Positions 39,360-48,076 of a stretch of DNA of 59,109 bases are shown here, piece after piece. This stretch comes from Magnetospirillum sp. (GTDB taxonomy: Bacteria > Pseudomonadota > Alphaproteobacteria > Rhodospirillales > Magnetospirillaceae), in contig JANQAI010000009.1 in NCBI GenBank assembly GCA_024707145.1, positions 1 to 59,109 on the forward strand. The letters run 5' to 3'. Each line of letters opens with the position of its first letter. The stretch's first letter is position 1. Position numbers and translations under genes: made by a program. A model generated the notes under the pieces. That model saw nothing but the letters and a program-made list of their open reading frames with translations. It was not told the origin of the DNA and made no database searches.

Positions 39360-40025
39360 ATGACCGGCGGACTGTGGCAACTGGTGCTGGCGGTGGTGGT
39401 CTTCCTGGCCAGTCACAGCCTGACCAACCGGCGGGTCTTCCGCAGCCGGGCCGAGGCCGCGCTGGGCGGCAGCCGGGGCTTCACCATCGCCTATTCGCTG
39501 CTGTCGCTGCTGCTGCTGGGCTGGATGATCGCCGCCTATCGCGACGCCCCCACCGTGCTGGTGTGGGGGCAGCAGCCGTGGATGCGCTGGGTGCCGGTGC
39601 TGGTGATGCCGGTGGCCTCCATCCTGGCGGTGGCCGGCCTGACCACGCCCAATCCCTTCTCCATCGGTCCCGGCGGCCGCGGCTTCGACCCCGCCCGCCC
39701 GGGCATCCTGCGCCTGACCCGCCATCCAGTGCTGTGGGCCGCCGCCCTGTGGGCCGGCGCCCATATCGTTCCCAACGGCGACGTCGCCGCCCTGACCCTG
39801 TTCCTGCCGCTGGTGGTGCTGGCCCTGGCCGGCCCGCGGATGCTGGACCGCAAGCGCCGCCGCACCCTGGGCTTCGAGGACTGGTCCCGCCTCGCCGCCA
39901 TCCCTCGCGACCCGGTCGCCATGCTGCGTGAAATGGGCTGGAAGCGCCTGCTTGGCGGACTGCTGCTCTACGCCGCCCTGCTGCACCTGCACGAACCGGT
40001 GATCGGCGCCAGCCCGTGGCCTTGA
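39360..40025 (+). CDS. NnrU family membrane protein
   Basis: 221-residue inner-membrane protein of about five helices. The NnrU/ICMT-like family signature is visible in LASHSLTNRR near the N-terminus and LTRHPVLWAAALWAGAHIVPNGD in the middle. NnrU was named from nitrite/NO metabolism loci in alphaproteobacteria, but its activity is unsettled. It lies 19 bases after folD on the same strand. An intrinsic hairpin follows. Confidence 0.88.
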   Translation: MTGGLWQLVLAVVVFLASHSLTNRRVFRSRAEAALGGSRGFTIAYSLLSLLLLGWMIAAYRDAPTVLVWGQQPWMRWVPVLVMPVASILAVAGLTTPNPFSIGPGGRGFDPARPGILRLTRHPVLWAAALWAGAHIVPNGDVAALTLFLPLVVLALAGPRMLDRKRRRTLGFEDWSRLAAIPRDPVAMLREMGWKRLLGGLLLYAALLHLHEPVIGASPWP

Positions 40026-40033
40026 TTAAGAAA

Positions 40034-40056
40034 CCCTCTCCCGCTGCGGGAGAGGG
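40034..40056. terminator. Bidirectional terminator hairpin
   Basis: CCCTCTCCCG and its exact complement flank a CTG loop between convergent nnrU and the PfpI-like gene. An AAGAAA tract on the left gives the T-tract for the minus strand. Confidence 0.75.
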
Positions 40057-40061
40057 GCATA

Positions 40062-40580
40062 TTACGCCAACGCTCCGCGCACCAGATCCACGAACGCGCC
40101 CACGTCGTGGCCGTGATGGCCGGTGATCACCTTGCCATCCTCGACGGCGGGGACATCGGCCCAATCGGCGCCGGCATGGATCAGGTCGCTTTTCACCGAT
40201 GGCGCGCCGGTCATGCGGCGCTGCTTGGCCAGGCCGGCCTCGATCAGCACCCAGACCGCATGGCCCAGCGCCGCCACCGGCTTGCCCTGGACGGCGGTGT
40301 CGCGCACCAGCCGCACGATGGCCTCGTCGGCGCGCAGGGTATCGGCGGACAGCACGCCGCCGGGCATGACCACGGCGGCGTAGTCTTGCGCCTCGGCGTC
40401 AATGGCGGCCACATCCACCGGCAGATCGGCACCCCAATGGGTATTGTCCCAGCCGCGCGCCGCGTGCTTCTTGGGCGACACCACCGACAGCCGGTGCCCG
40501 GCGGCGGCAAGGCCGGCGCAGATGGCGGTCATTTCCGCCTGTTCGAACCCGCTGGCGATCACCACGGCCACCTGCGCCAT
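40062..40580 (-). CDS. DJ-1/PfpI family protein lacking the nucleophile Cys
   Basis: 172-residue protein from ATG 40580 (MAQVAVVIASGFEQAEM). The fold is clear: the FEQAE segment carrying the conserved Glu, the VVMPGGVLSADTLRAD loop and the elbow region GKPVAALGHAVWVLIEAG. In DJ-1/PfpI enzymes the elbow reads C-H; here Gly106 replaces the Cys before the His. Glyoxalase or deglycase chemistry is therefore doubtful, and it may be a binding or redox-inert paralogue. Divergent from the DUF952 gene. Confidence 0.85.
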   Translation of the reverse strand: MAQVAVVIASGFEQAEMTAICAGLAAAGHRLSVVSPKKHAARGWDNTHWGADLPVDVAAIDAEAQDYAAVVMPGGVLSADTLRADEAIVRLVRDTAVQGKPVAALGHAVWVLIEAGLAKQRRMTGAPSVKSDLIHAGADWADVPAVEDGKVITGHHGHDVGAFVDLVRGALA

Positions 40581-40684
40581 GTCTCGTCCCTTCGCCCATG
40601 CCTGTATGGTTCCCAGGTGGGGGCGGGGGCGGTGAAGGTCAATCATGGCCTTGGCGGACGGATTGGAGTAAGGTCCGGGCCGCA

Positions 40685-41032
40685 ATGACCCGCATCATCT
40701 ACCACATGTGCCGCCGCCAGGAATGGCAGGCCGCCCAGGTCGCCGGTGCCTATGGCGGCTCGTCCCAGGACGCCGCCGACGGCTTCATCCATTTCTCCAC
40801 CGCCGCCCAGGTGGTGGAAAGCGCCGCCAAGCATCGCGCCAGCCAATCGGGGCTGGTGCTGCTGGCGGTGGACGCCGACCGGCTGGGCGGCGCCCTGAAA
40901 TGGGAGCCGTCCCGTGGCGGCCAGCTGTTTCCCCATCTGTACGGGGCGCTGCCGCCGGACGCGGTGGTGCGGGTGGCCGATCTGCCGCTGGGCGCGGACG
41001 GCCGGCATGTTTTCCCTCCGCTCGAGGACTGA
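40685..41032 (+). CDS. DUF952 family protein
   Basis: 115-residue protein from ATG 40685 (MTRIIYHMCRRQEW). Family landmarks are the DGFIHFSTAAQV segment with its His and the RGGQLFPHLYGALPPDAV segment. Fold is probably ADP-ribosyltransferase-like, function unknown. It is followed 3 bases later by pyrD, a frequent alphaproteobacterial pairing. Confidence 0.9.
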   Translation: MTRIIYHMCRRQEWQAAQVAGAYGGSSQDAADGFIHFSTAAQVVESAAKHRASQSGLVLLAVDADRLGGALKWEPSRGGQLFPHLYGALPPDAVVRVADLPLGADGRHVFPPLED

Positions 41033-41035
41033 GCC

Positions 41036-42103
41036 TTGTTCGACTATTTCAAGCTCGCCGGGCCGCTGGTCCGCCTGTTCGACCCCGAGGCCGCCCACGG
41101 CCTGACCATCCGCGCCCTCAGGATGGGGCTGGTGCCGCCGCAGCCGCGGGTGGCGTCGCCCTCGCTGGAAGTGGCGCTGTGGGGCCTGCGCTTCCCCAAT
41201 CCGGTGGGCCTGGCCGCCGGCTTCGACAAAAACGCCGAGGTGCCCGACGCCATGCTGCGCCAGGGCTTCGGCTTCGTCGAGATCGGCTCGGTGACGCCCC
41301 GGCCGCAGCCGGGCAATCCCAAGCCGCGCATGTTCCGCCTGAGCGAGGACCGCGCGGTGATCAACCGCATGGGCTTCAACAACGAGGGCCTGGAGGCGGT
41401 GGCCCGCCGGCTGGAGGCGCGCGCGCGCATCGGCATCGTCGGCGCCAACCTGGGCAAGAACAAGGACACCGAGGACGCCGCATCGGATTACGAAAAGGGC
41501 GCCGCCCGGCTGGCGCCGTTGGCCGACTACCTGGTCATCAACGTGTCTTCGCCCAACACGCCCGGCCTGCGCGCCCTGCAGGGCCGCGAGCAGTTGGAGG
41601 GGCTGGTGGGCCGCACCCGCGCGGCGCTGGACAAGGTCACCGAGGGTGCCAAGCGCCCGCCGCTGCTGCTGAAGATCGCCCCCGACCTCAATGACGAGGA
41701 TCTGGCCGACATCGCCGCCGTGGCCCTGGCCGGCGGGCTGGACGGCCTGATCGTCTCCAACACCACCATCGCCCGGCCCGACAGCCTGGCCTCGCTCCAT
41801 GCCAAGGAGGCCGGGGGCCTGTCCGGCGCGCCGCTGCTGCAGCCCTCCACCGCCGTGCTGGCCCGCATGTATGCGCTGACCCAGGGGCGCCTGCCGCTGG
41901 TGGGCGTGGGCGGCATCGCCAGCGGTGCCGACGCCTATGCCAAGATCCGTGCCGGCGCCTCGCTGGTGCAGCTCTACTCCGCCATGGTCTACGAGGGCCC
42001 GGCCCTGGTCACCCGCATTAACCGGGACCTGGTGGCGCTGCTCAAGCGCGATGGCTTCGCCGCCATCGCCGAGGCAGTCGGTGCCGATCACAGGGGGAAG
42101 TAG
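41036..42103 (+). CDS. pyrD: Dihydroorotate dehydrogenase (quinone), class 2
   Basis: Membrane-associated flavoenzyme that oxidises dihydroorotate to orotate in pyrimidine synthesis, passing electrons to quinone. 355 residues starting at TTG 41036; the next Met is residue 30, inside the N-terminal quinone-binding helices ([19 protein letters not shown]), so the TTG start is needed. Signatures: [24 protein letters not shown], the class 2 catalytic Ser in [22 protein letters not shown] and [16 protein letters not shown]. Confidence 0.96.
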   Translation: MFDYFKLAGPLVRLFDPEAAHGLTIRALRMGLVPPQPRVASPSLEVALWGLRFPNPVGLAAGFDKNAEVPDAMLRQGFGFVEIGSVTPRPQPGNPKPRMFRLSEDRAVINRMGFNNEGLEAVARRLEARARIGIVGANLGKNKDTEDAASDYEKGAARLAPLADYLVINVSSPNTPGLRALQGREQLEGLVGRTRAALDKVTEGAKRPPLLLKIAPDLNDEDLADIAAVALAGGLDGLIVSNTTIARPDSLASLHAKEAGGLSGAPLLQPSTAVLARMYALTQGRLPLVGVGGIASGADAYAKIRAGASLVQLYSAMVYEGPALVTRINRDLVALLKRDGFAAIAEAVGADHRGK

Positions 42104-42970
42104 ATGCCGGTGCGCATGATCCACGGCCTGTCCGAGGTGGCCTCGGGCTTCGACGCCTTCATTCTCGACCTGTGGGGCGTCATCCATGACGGCGTCGAGG
42201 CCTATGCCGGCGCCCGCGACACCCTGGCGGCCATCCGCGCCGCCGGCAAGAAAACCCTGCTGCTGTCCAACGCGCCGCGCCGCGCCGATGCCCTGGTGGA
42301 GCAGATGGCGCGCATGGGCATCGAACGTGGGCTCTACGACTTGGTGCTGTCCTCGGGCGAGGCGGTGCACCTGGAGTTGCAGCGCCGCGCCGACCCGTTC
42401 TATGCCGCCCTGGGTCGCCAGCTCTACCACATGGGGCCCGAGCGCGACGAGAACGTGTTCGCCGGCCTGGATCTGGTGCCGGTGGACCTCGAGCACGCCG
42501 ACTTCATCCTAAATACCGGCCCGTGGGACTTCAACGAGACGGTGGAGGACTACGTCCCCAAGATGCGCACGGCGCTGGAGCGCAACCTCCCCATGATCTG
42601 CGCCAATCCCGACCATGTGGTGATCCGCCAGGGCCGCCCGGTGGTGTGCGCCGGGGCGCTGGCGGCCCGCTATGCCGAGATGGGCGGGCAGGTCTCCATG
42701 CGCGGCAAGCCCGACCCGGCCATCTATGATGTGGCGCTGGAGATCCTCGGGGTGGCGCGCAATCGCGTGCTGGCGGTGGGCGACGCCCTGCACACCGACG
42801 TGAAGGGGGCCAACGGCGCCGGCCTGCGGGCGGTGTTCGTGACCCAGGGCATCCACGCCGCCGAACTGGGCATCCGCGCTGGCGCCGAGCCCGACCCGGA
42901 CGTGCTGCGCCAGGTGGTCACCCGCCACGGCGAGCGCCCCATGGCGGCCATCGCCACCTTCCGGTGGTGA
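42104..42970 (+). CDS. HAD-superfamily class IIA hydrolase (TIGR01459-like)
   Basis: 288-residue HAD phosphatase. Motif I is the variant ILDLWGVIHDG, motif II is LLLSNAPR, and the C-terminal RGKPDPAIYDVALEIL and AVGDALHTDVKGANGAGL give motifs III and IV. The DLWGV form is typical of an alphaproteobacterial subfamily of unknown substrate. The ATG follows the pyrD stop with no gap. Confidence 0.9.
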   Translation: MPVRMIHGLSEVASGFDAFILDLWGVIHDGVEAYAGARDTLAAIRAAGKKTLLLSNAPRRADALVEQMARMGIERGLYDLVLSSGEAVHLELQRRADPFYAALGRQLYHMGPERDENVFAGLDLVPVDLEHADFILNTGPWDFNETVEDYVPKMRTALERNLPMICANPDHVVIRQGRPVVCAGALAARYAEMGGQVSMRGKPDPAIYDVALEILGVARNRVLAVGDALHTDVKGANGAGLRAVFVTQGIHAAELGIRAGAEPDPDVLRQVVTRHGERPMAAIATFRW

Positions 42971-42984
42971 GTTTTCCCAGTCAG

Positions 42985-44013
42985 ATGAGTGCGACGATGA
43001 ATTACGAAACCGACGTCGTGGTGGTAGGGGCTGGCCCGGCCGGCCTGTTCGCCGTGTTCGAATGCGGCATGGTCAAGCTGAAATGCCACGTGGTCGACGC
43101 GCTGGATGCGGTGGGCGGGCAATGCGCCGCGCTTTATCCGGAAAAACCCATCTACGACGTGCCCGGCCATCCCAGCATCCTCGCCGCCGACCTGGTGGAA
43201 CGGCTGAAGGAGCAGGCGGCGCCGTTCCAGCCCACCTACCACCTGGGCCGCCAGATGGTCGGGCTGGAGCGGGCGGGCGAGGCGTGGCGCTGCACCCTGT
43301 CCGACGGCACCGTCATCGTCGCCAAGGTGGTCATCGTCGCTGCCGGTGGCGGCGCCTTCGGCCCCAACCGTCCGCCGCTGGACGGCATCGAGGCCTATGA
43401 AGGCAAGGGTGTGGCCTATTTCGTCACCAAGCGCGAGGATTACCGCGGCAAGCGCGTGGTCATTGCCGGCGGCGGCGATTCGGCGGTGGATTGGGCCATC
43501 TCGCTGGCCGAGGTGGCGGCCAAGGTGATGGTGGTGCACCGCCGTCCCAAGTTCCGTGCCGCCCCTGAATCCGAAGCCCGCCTCAAGGTCCTGGCCGAGG
43601 CCGGCGCCATCGAACTGGTGGTACCCTACCAGTTGCACGGGCTGGAAGGCGAGGGCGGCCGGCTGTCGGCGGTGGTGGTGGCGACGCTGGAGGGCGAGGC
43701 CCGCCAACTGGAGGCCGACGCCCTGCTGCCCTTCTTCGGCCTGGCCACCAATCTGGGCCCCATTGCCGAATGGGGCCTGGGGTTGGACCGCAGCCAGATC
43801 AGCGTGGACGCCGCCACCATGGCCACCAATGCTCCGGGCGTGCTGGCCGCCGGCGACATCTGCACCTATCCCGGCAAGCTGAAGCTGATCCTGTCCGGTT
43901 TCGCCGAGGCGGCGCGCGCTGCCCACACCGCCCACGCCATCGTCCATCCCGGCGCGGCGCTGCATTTCGAACATTCCACCACCTCGGGCGTCCCCGGCGC
44001 CAAATCCAAATAA
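42985..44013 (+). CDS. Ferredoxin/flavodoxin-NADP+ reductase, thioredoxin reductase-like
   Basis: FAD enzyme of the TrxR-like FNR group, about 342 residues. FAD motif VVVVGAGPAGLFAVFECG, then GGQCAALYPEKPIYDVPG, the NADPH motif VVIAGGGDSAVDWA and the AAGDICTYPGKLKLI closing segment. The redox-active CxxC of true thioredoxin reductases is absent, as expected for FNR. Starts at 42964, 42985 and 42997 are all possible; 42985 avoids overlap with the upstream stop. A perfect hairpin follows the stop. Confidence 0.93.
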   Translation: MSATMNYETDVVVVGAGPAGLFAVFECGMVKLKCHVVDALDAVGGQCAALYPEKPIYDVPGHPSILAADLVERLKEQAAPFQPTYHLGRQMVGLERAGEAWRCTLSDGTVIVAKVVIVAAGGGAFGPNRPPLDGIEAYEGKGVAYFVTKREDYRGKRVVIAGGGDSAVDWAISLAEVAAKVMVVHRRPKFRAAPESEARLKVLAEAGAIELVVPYQLHGLEGEGGRLSAVVVATLEGEARQLEADALLPFFGLATNLGPIAEWGLGLDRSQISVDAATMATNAPGVLAAGDICTYPGKLKLILSGFAEAARAAHTAHAIVHPGAALHFEHSTTSGVPGAKSK

Positions 44014-44016
44014 AGG

Positions 44017-44047
44017 CGCGCAAGAGGCCGGCCCTTGCTCTTGCGCG
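44017..44047 (+). terminator. Hairpin after the FNR gene
   Basis: CGCGCAAGAG (44017-44026) and its exact complement (44038-44047) form a 10-base stem just past the stop codon. No clear T-tract follows, so termination strength is uncertain. Confidence 0.5.
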
Positions 44048-44083
44048 ACCCCGTCCGGCCCCCTATAACTAGGGCACAGGAGC

Positions 44084-44157
44084 GCGGGTGTAGCTCAATG
44101 GTAGAGCAGAAGCTTCCCAAGCTTACGACGAGGGTTCGATTCCCTTCACCCGCTCCA
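44084..44157 (+). tRNA. tRNA-Gly (anticodon CCC)
   Basis: 74-base cloverleaf. The acceptor stem GCGGGTG pairs with CACCCGC, the D arm is GCTCAATGGTAGAGC, the anticodon loop TTCCCAA gives CCC (reads GGG), the T arm contains AGGGTTCGATTCCCT, and CCA is encoded. Confidence 0.97.
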
Positions 44158-44360
44158 AATTTTCCAAGCACTTAACCGCCTCTCCTCGACACCTCGCCGG
44201 TTTTCGTGACAATCCGTGACGGACAGCCCTGTCACAGGATCAGCGATGGCGCCCCGCGGATGTTGATATGGGCAACGCATGTGCTCTGGCCGGCCACCTC
44301 GCCCCGCACACGCCCCTTGACCTCGCCCTGGACGAAAGTGTACGACGTTCTTCGCGTGCT

Positions 44361-44547
44361 GGTTCCTCATTCGGGCAAAGCCCGAGGGGATTAAAAGGGA
44401 ACACGGTGAGGACGACCCAATCGGGGCCGAAACCGTGGCTGCCCCCGCAACTGTGAGCGGCGAGCCGTCGTCCATGCATGGCCACTGGAGCAATTCCGGG
44501 AAGGCCGGGCGACAGCGAAGACCCGCAAGCCAGGAGACCTGCCTCAC
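44361..44547 (+). promoter_or_regulatory. Cobalamin riboswitch
   Basis: Adenosylcobalamin-sensing leader RNA controlling the B12 uptake operon. Conserved blocks in order: AAAAGGGAACACGGTG (about 44393-44408), GAAACCGTGGCTGCCCCCGC followed by AACTGTGA (44430s-44450s), GCCACTGG (44481-44488), GGGAAGGCC (44498-44506) and the B12 box AGCCAGGAGACCTGCC (44528-44543). The 5' edge is approximate. High cobalamin should lower expression of btuB and the following genes. Confidence 0.95.
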
Positions 44548-44752
44548 GCCGTCGCCCATCCGACCGAGCGGGGTGCATCGGCGGTCCGGAAGTCCCTTCC
44601 GAACGTGGTGACGTCATACGTCGTCGTCCCGTTCGGGCTTGGGCAACTCGCTCCATTCTCCGACAGGACTTGAAAAGCCAGGGGCCGGCGCTTTCGCGCC
44701 TGGGTCCTGGCATCCGCTCGCGCCGCCCCGGCGCCGGCGGTCCTTGTGCGTT

Positions 44753-44792
44753 GGAAGGGCCCGGCATCTTTGGCCGGACTCCGGGCCCTTCC
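44753..44792 (+). promoter_or_regulatory. Perfect 12-base leader hairpin before btuB
   Basis: GGAAGGGCCCGG and its exact complement lie in the 281-base leader between the riboswitch and btuB; the stem ends 36 bases before the btuB ATG. It has no T-tract, so it may act on translation or be part of the riboswitch output. The rest of 44158-44828 holds only the riboswitch, a weaker hairpin near 44678-44710 and no credible gene. Confidence 0.5.
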
Positions 44793-44828
44793 GTGAACGG
44801 TGGTCCATTCACACAGACGGAGTCTGCG

Positions 44829-46664
44829 ATGCCCAAAGTGCGTCCAAATCTTGCCCAAGTCAAAGCCGCTGCCCTGGTCGCGGCGTTGTTCCCCACCCCC
44901 GTGCTAGCCGGGGAACTGGTGGTCACCGCCAACCGGGTGGAAACGGAATCGGAAAAGCTCGGCAGTACGGTGACGGTGGTCACCGCCGCGGACATCGAAC
45001 GCCAGCAGGCCCGCACCGTGGCCGAGGTCTTGCGCGACGTGCCCGGCCTGGCGGTGTCCAATACCGGCGGCGCCGGCCGCGACACCGCCATCCGCATCCG
45101 TGGTGCAGAAGCCTACCACACCAAGCTGATCGTGGACGGTGTCGACCTGTCCGACCCCAGCCGGGGGCAGCCCTCGTACGATTTCGGTCATCTGCTCGCC
45201 ACCGACATCGAGCGCATCGAGGTGGTGCGTGGGCCGCAGAGCCTGCTGTACGGCGGCGACGCGGTGGGCGGCGTCATCAACATCATCACCAGGCGCGGAG
45301 AGGGCGCGCCCAAGGTCACGGCCATGGCCGAGGCGGGCAGCCTGCACAGCTACACCGGTTCCGCCGGCATCTCGGGGTCGCAGGACCGCATCTCCTATGC
45401 GCTCACCGCCAGCCGGTTCGAGACCGATGGCATTTCGGCCGCCGACAGCCGCAACGGCAATGTCGAGCGCGACCCCTACTGGAACAACAGCCTGACCGCC
45501 CGCCTGGGCGTGCGCCTGACCGACACCTGGGGCGTCGAGGCGTCCGGCCGCTACATGCGCTCGCGTGTGGATTACGACGACTGGACCACCCGCGCCGTGG
45601 ACGACAGCGACAACATGCACCAGACCGAGCGCAGCGGCCGTATCGCCACCGACGTGATGGTGCTGGATGGCCGGCTGAAGAACGTCTTCGCCTATTCGGT
45701 GGCCGAGACCGAACGGGACATCGACAATGGCGTCCTGTTCTGGGGTGACCGCATCAGCTTCTTCGACGGCGAGAGCCAGAAGCTGGAATACCAGGGCACC
45801 GCCAGGCTGGCCGCCGACCACACGCTGGTGTTCGGCGCCGAGGCCAAGACGGAGGCCACCAGCCAGTCGGATATCTCCGCCGACGTTTCCGACAACGGTT
45901 ACTACGCCGACTACCAGTTCAGCCCGGTGCAATCGCTGTTCCTGACCGCCGGCGGCCGTATCGACGATCATCAGTCCTACGGCACCCACACCACCGGGCG
46001 CGGCACCGCCGCCTATCTGGTGGACGCCACCGCCACCCGCCTGCACGCCAGCTACGGCACCGGGTTCCGCGCGCCCAGCCTGTACGAGCTGTTCCATCCC
46101 ACCTGGGGCAACCGTGGTCTGCGGCCCGAGGAAAGCCGGGGCTGGGACGCCGGCATCGAGCAGAACTTCCTGGACGGCAAGGCGGTGGTGGATCTGACCT
46201 GGTTCGACAACCGCATCCAGGACCTGATCCAGTGGCGGGCCAATGGCTACACCAACATCGCCTCGACCCGGGCCGAGGGGCTGGAGGCCTCGGCGCGCTG
46301 GACGCTGACCGAGCAATGGCGGTTGAACGCCGGCTACACCTACACGGAAAGCCGCAACAACGTGACCGGTCAGATCCTGGCGCGGCGTCCCAAGCACCAG
46401 GGTAGCCTGGGCGTCGGCTGGACGCCCATCGAGCGCCTGACCGCCGACGCCGCCCTGCGGGCGGTGGGGCGGCAATACGACAGCGCCACCGGCCGCAATC
46501 TAAGCGGTTTCGCCACCCTTGACCTGCGGCTCGCCTACGACTTGACCGATGCCGTGCAGGTCTACGGCCGGGTCGAGAACATCGCCGACAAGACCTATCA
46601 GGAGGTGGACACCTACGGCACCCCCGGCCGCATGGGCTTCGTCGGCCTCAGGGCCGTGTTCTAG
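44829..46664 (+). CDS. btuB: TonB-dependent outer-membrane cobalamin receptor
   Basis: Outer-membrane transporter for vitamin B12. 611 residues from ATG 44829. A short signal peptide ends at VLAG, directly followed by the TonB box ELVVTANRVE, as in BtuB. The plug domain contains TVAEVLRDVPGLAVSNTGG, IRIRGAEAYHTKLIVDGV and ERIEVVRGPQSLLYGGDAVGGVINIIT. The 22-strand barrel ends with the aromatic C-terminal pattern GRMGFVGLRAVF. First gene behind the riboswitch. Confidence 0.95.
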   Translation: MPKVRPNLAQVKAAALVAALFPTPVLAGELVVTANRVETESEKLGSTVTVVTAADIERQQARTVAEVLRDVPGLAVSNTGGAGRDTAIRIRGAEAYHTKLIVDGVDLSDPSRGQPSYDFGHLLATDIERIEVVRGPQSLLYGGDAVGGVINIITRRGEGAPKVTAMAEAGSLHSYTGSAGISGSQDRISYALTASRFETDGISAADSRNGNVERDPYWNNSLTARLGVRLTDTWGVEASGRYMRSRVDYDDWTTRAVDDSDNMHQTERSGRIATDVMVLDGRLKNVFAYSVAETERDIDNGVLFWGDRISFFDGESQKLEYQGTARLAADHTLVFGAEAKTEATSQSDISADVSDNGYYADYQFSPVQSLFLTAGGRIDDHQSYGTHTTGRGTAAYLVDATATRLHASYGTGFRAPSLYELFHPTWGNRGLRPEESRGWDAGIEQNFLDGKAVVDLTWFDNRIQDLIQWRANGYTNIASTRAEGLEASARWTLTEQWRLNAGYTYTESRNNVTGQILARRPKHQGSLGVGWTPIERLTADAALRAVGRQYDSATGRNLSGFATLDLRLAYDLTDAVQVYGRVENIADKTYQEVDTYGTPGRMGFVGLRAVF

Positions 46665-46676
46665 GGAGGCGCCGGC

Positions 46677-47255
46677 ATGACCCCATCCACCCTCGCCTAC
46701 GAATACGGCACCGGCTGGGTCGAGGCGTTCGCCCTGCCCACCGGCCAGGATTTCCTGTTCGGCCTTCTGGAGGATGTCTTCGCCAACCACTGGAGCCACA
46801 TCGTCTTCGGCTCGCTGATCCAGGGCGCGGTGTTCGAGATCCGCGTCGCCGAGCCGCCCCGGCGCATCTCGGTGTTCGATGGCTACCTGACCGTGGATTT
46901 CGGCTCCTGGCATTTCCACGTCTGCATCGGGCCGCACCAGGGCAGCCCCAAGCAGCCGGTGAGCGCCGATCTCGCCGCTCACCGGCGTACCGCCCGGGCC
47001 GAGTTCTACCGCATCCTCAACAGCGACCGCCAGTCGGCACGGTCGTGGGGCCTGCGGCTGTTCAACGGCAACGGCGACCAGCAGATCACCGTCTTCTTCC
47101 CCAACCCGTTCCTCAGCGAGGACGGCGACAAGGTGCTGAAGACGCCCGACTGGTCGCGCCTGGCCATGTGGGACGGGTTCCGCCAGCGCTACCTGGGACT
47201 GGATCCCGATCCCCTCGACCGCTCGGGCAAGGGGTTCCGATGCGGCGGGCATTGA
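46677..47255 (+). CDS. Conserved hypothetical protein in the B12 operon
   Basis: 192 residues, no signal peptide or membrane helix visible. Aromatic-rich segments GWVEAFALPTGQDFLFGLLED, HWSHIVFGSLIQGAVFEIR and VDFGSWHFHVCIGPHQG suggest a compact soluble alpha/beta protein; two His in FHVCIGPH could bind a ligand or metal. I do not recognise the family. It lies 12 bases after btuB and overlaps btuF by 16 bases, so it is firmly part of the riboswitch-controlled operon and may have a cobalamin-related role. Confidence 0.8.
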   Translation: MTPSTLAYEYGTGWVEAFALPTGQDFLFGLLEDVFANHWSHIVFGSLIQGAVFEIRVAEPPRRISVFDGYLTVDFGSWHFHVCIGPHQGSPKQPVSADLAAHRRTARAEFYRILNSDRQSARSWGLRLFNGNGDQQITVFFPNPFLSEDGDKVLKTPDWSRLAMWDGFRQRYLGLDPDPLDRSGKGFRCGGH

Positions 47256-48076
47256 TCCTGGCGCTGGCGGTGCTGCCCCTGTCCGCCCGGGCGGCGGACA
47301 GGGTGGCCTCCGCCGGCCTGTGCGCCGACCAGCTGGTGATCCCGCTGGTTGGCCGCGACCGCATCGCCGGAGTGTCGCCGGAAGCCGCCTCCGCCGCCGT
47401 CTCGCCGGTGGCCGAGGCGGCGCAGGGCCTGCCGGTGCTGGCCCCCTCGGCCGAGGCGCTGGTGTTGGTCGGCGCCGGTACGGTGGTGCTCAACACCTAT
47501 GGCGAGGGCAAGACCCAGGCCTTGCTGGAGAAGCTGGGGGTGCGGGTGCTCCGTATCCCCTACGATGCCACCTTGGACGAGGTCCCCGCTTCGCTTCGCC
47601 GTCTCGGCGCGGCGCTGGGGGAAAGCGAGCGTGCCGAGGCCCTGGCCGGCGATTTCCGCCGCCGGCTGGAAGCGGTTGCCGCCGGCCGCGCCGGAACGAT
47701 CACCGCCGCCTATTACCGTCCCGACGGCGGCAGCGCCGGACACGGAACCTACGTGGCCGAGGTCATGGCCGTCGCCGGCTATGACAGCCTGGCGGCTCGG
47801 CTGGGGCAGCCGGGCTGGGGGCGCCTCGACCTGGAGACGCTGGTGCTCACTCCGCCGGACGCCGTGATCACCAGCTTCTTCGAAAGCAAGGGAGAGTCCC
47901 TGCGCCGCCTGTTCGGCCGCCATCCCGTGTTCCGCCGCCAGTTGGCAGCCACTCCGGCGGTCGCCGTGCCGGGCCGGCTGTGGGGCTGCGGCGGCTGGCC
48001 GGTGGTCGCCGCAGCCGAATACATGGGCGTCCATCATCCGGGGAAGGGCCATCATCCAGGAAAGGGAACGCCATGA
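47240..48076 (+). CDS. btuF: Periplasmic cobalamin-binding protein of ABC transporter
   Basis: 278-residue class III solute-binding protein from ATG 47240. Short signal peptide (MRRALILALAVLPLSARA), then RVASAGLCADQLVIPLVGRDRIAGVS typical of BtuF/FecB proteins, a long linking helix, and the C-terminal lobe with FFESKGESLRRLFGRHPVF. It delivers B12 from BtuB to the inner-membrane BtuCD. The tail carries a short repeat (HHPGKGHHPGKG) of unknown meaning. The stop overlaps the btuC ATG. Confidence 0.88.
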   Translation: MRRALILALAVLPLSARAADRVASAGLCADQLVIPLVGRDRIAGVSPEAASAAVSPVAEAAQGLPVLAPSAEALVLVGAGTVVLNTYGEGKTQALLEKLGVRVLRIPYDATLDEVPASLRRLGAALGESERAEALAGDFRRRLEAVAAGRAGTITAAYYRPDGGSAGHGTYVAEVMAVAGYDSLAARLGQPGWGRLDLETLVLTPPDAVITSFFESKGESLRRLFGRHPVFRRQLAATPAVAVPGRLWGCGGWPVVAAAEYMGVHHPGKGHHPGKGTP

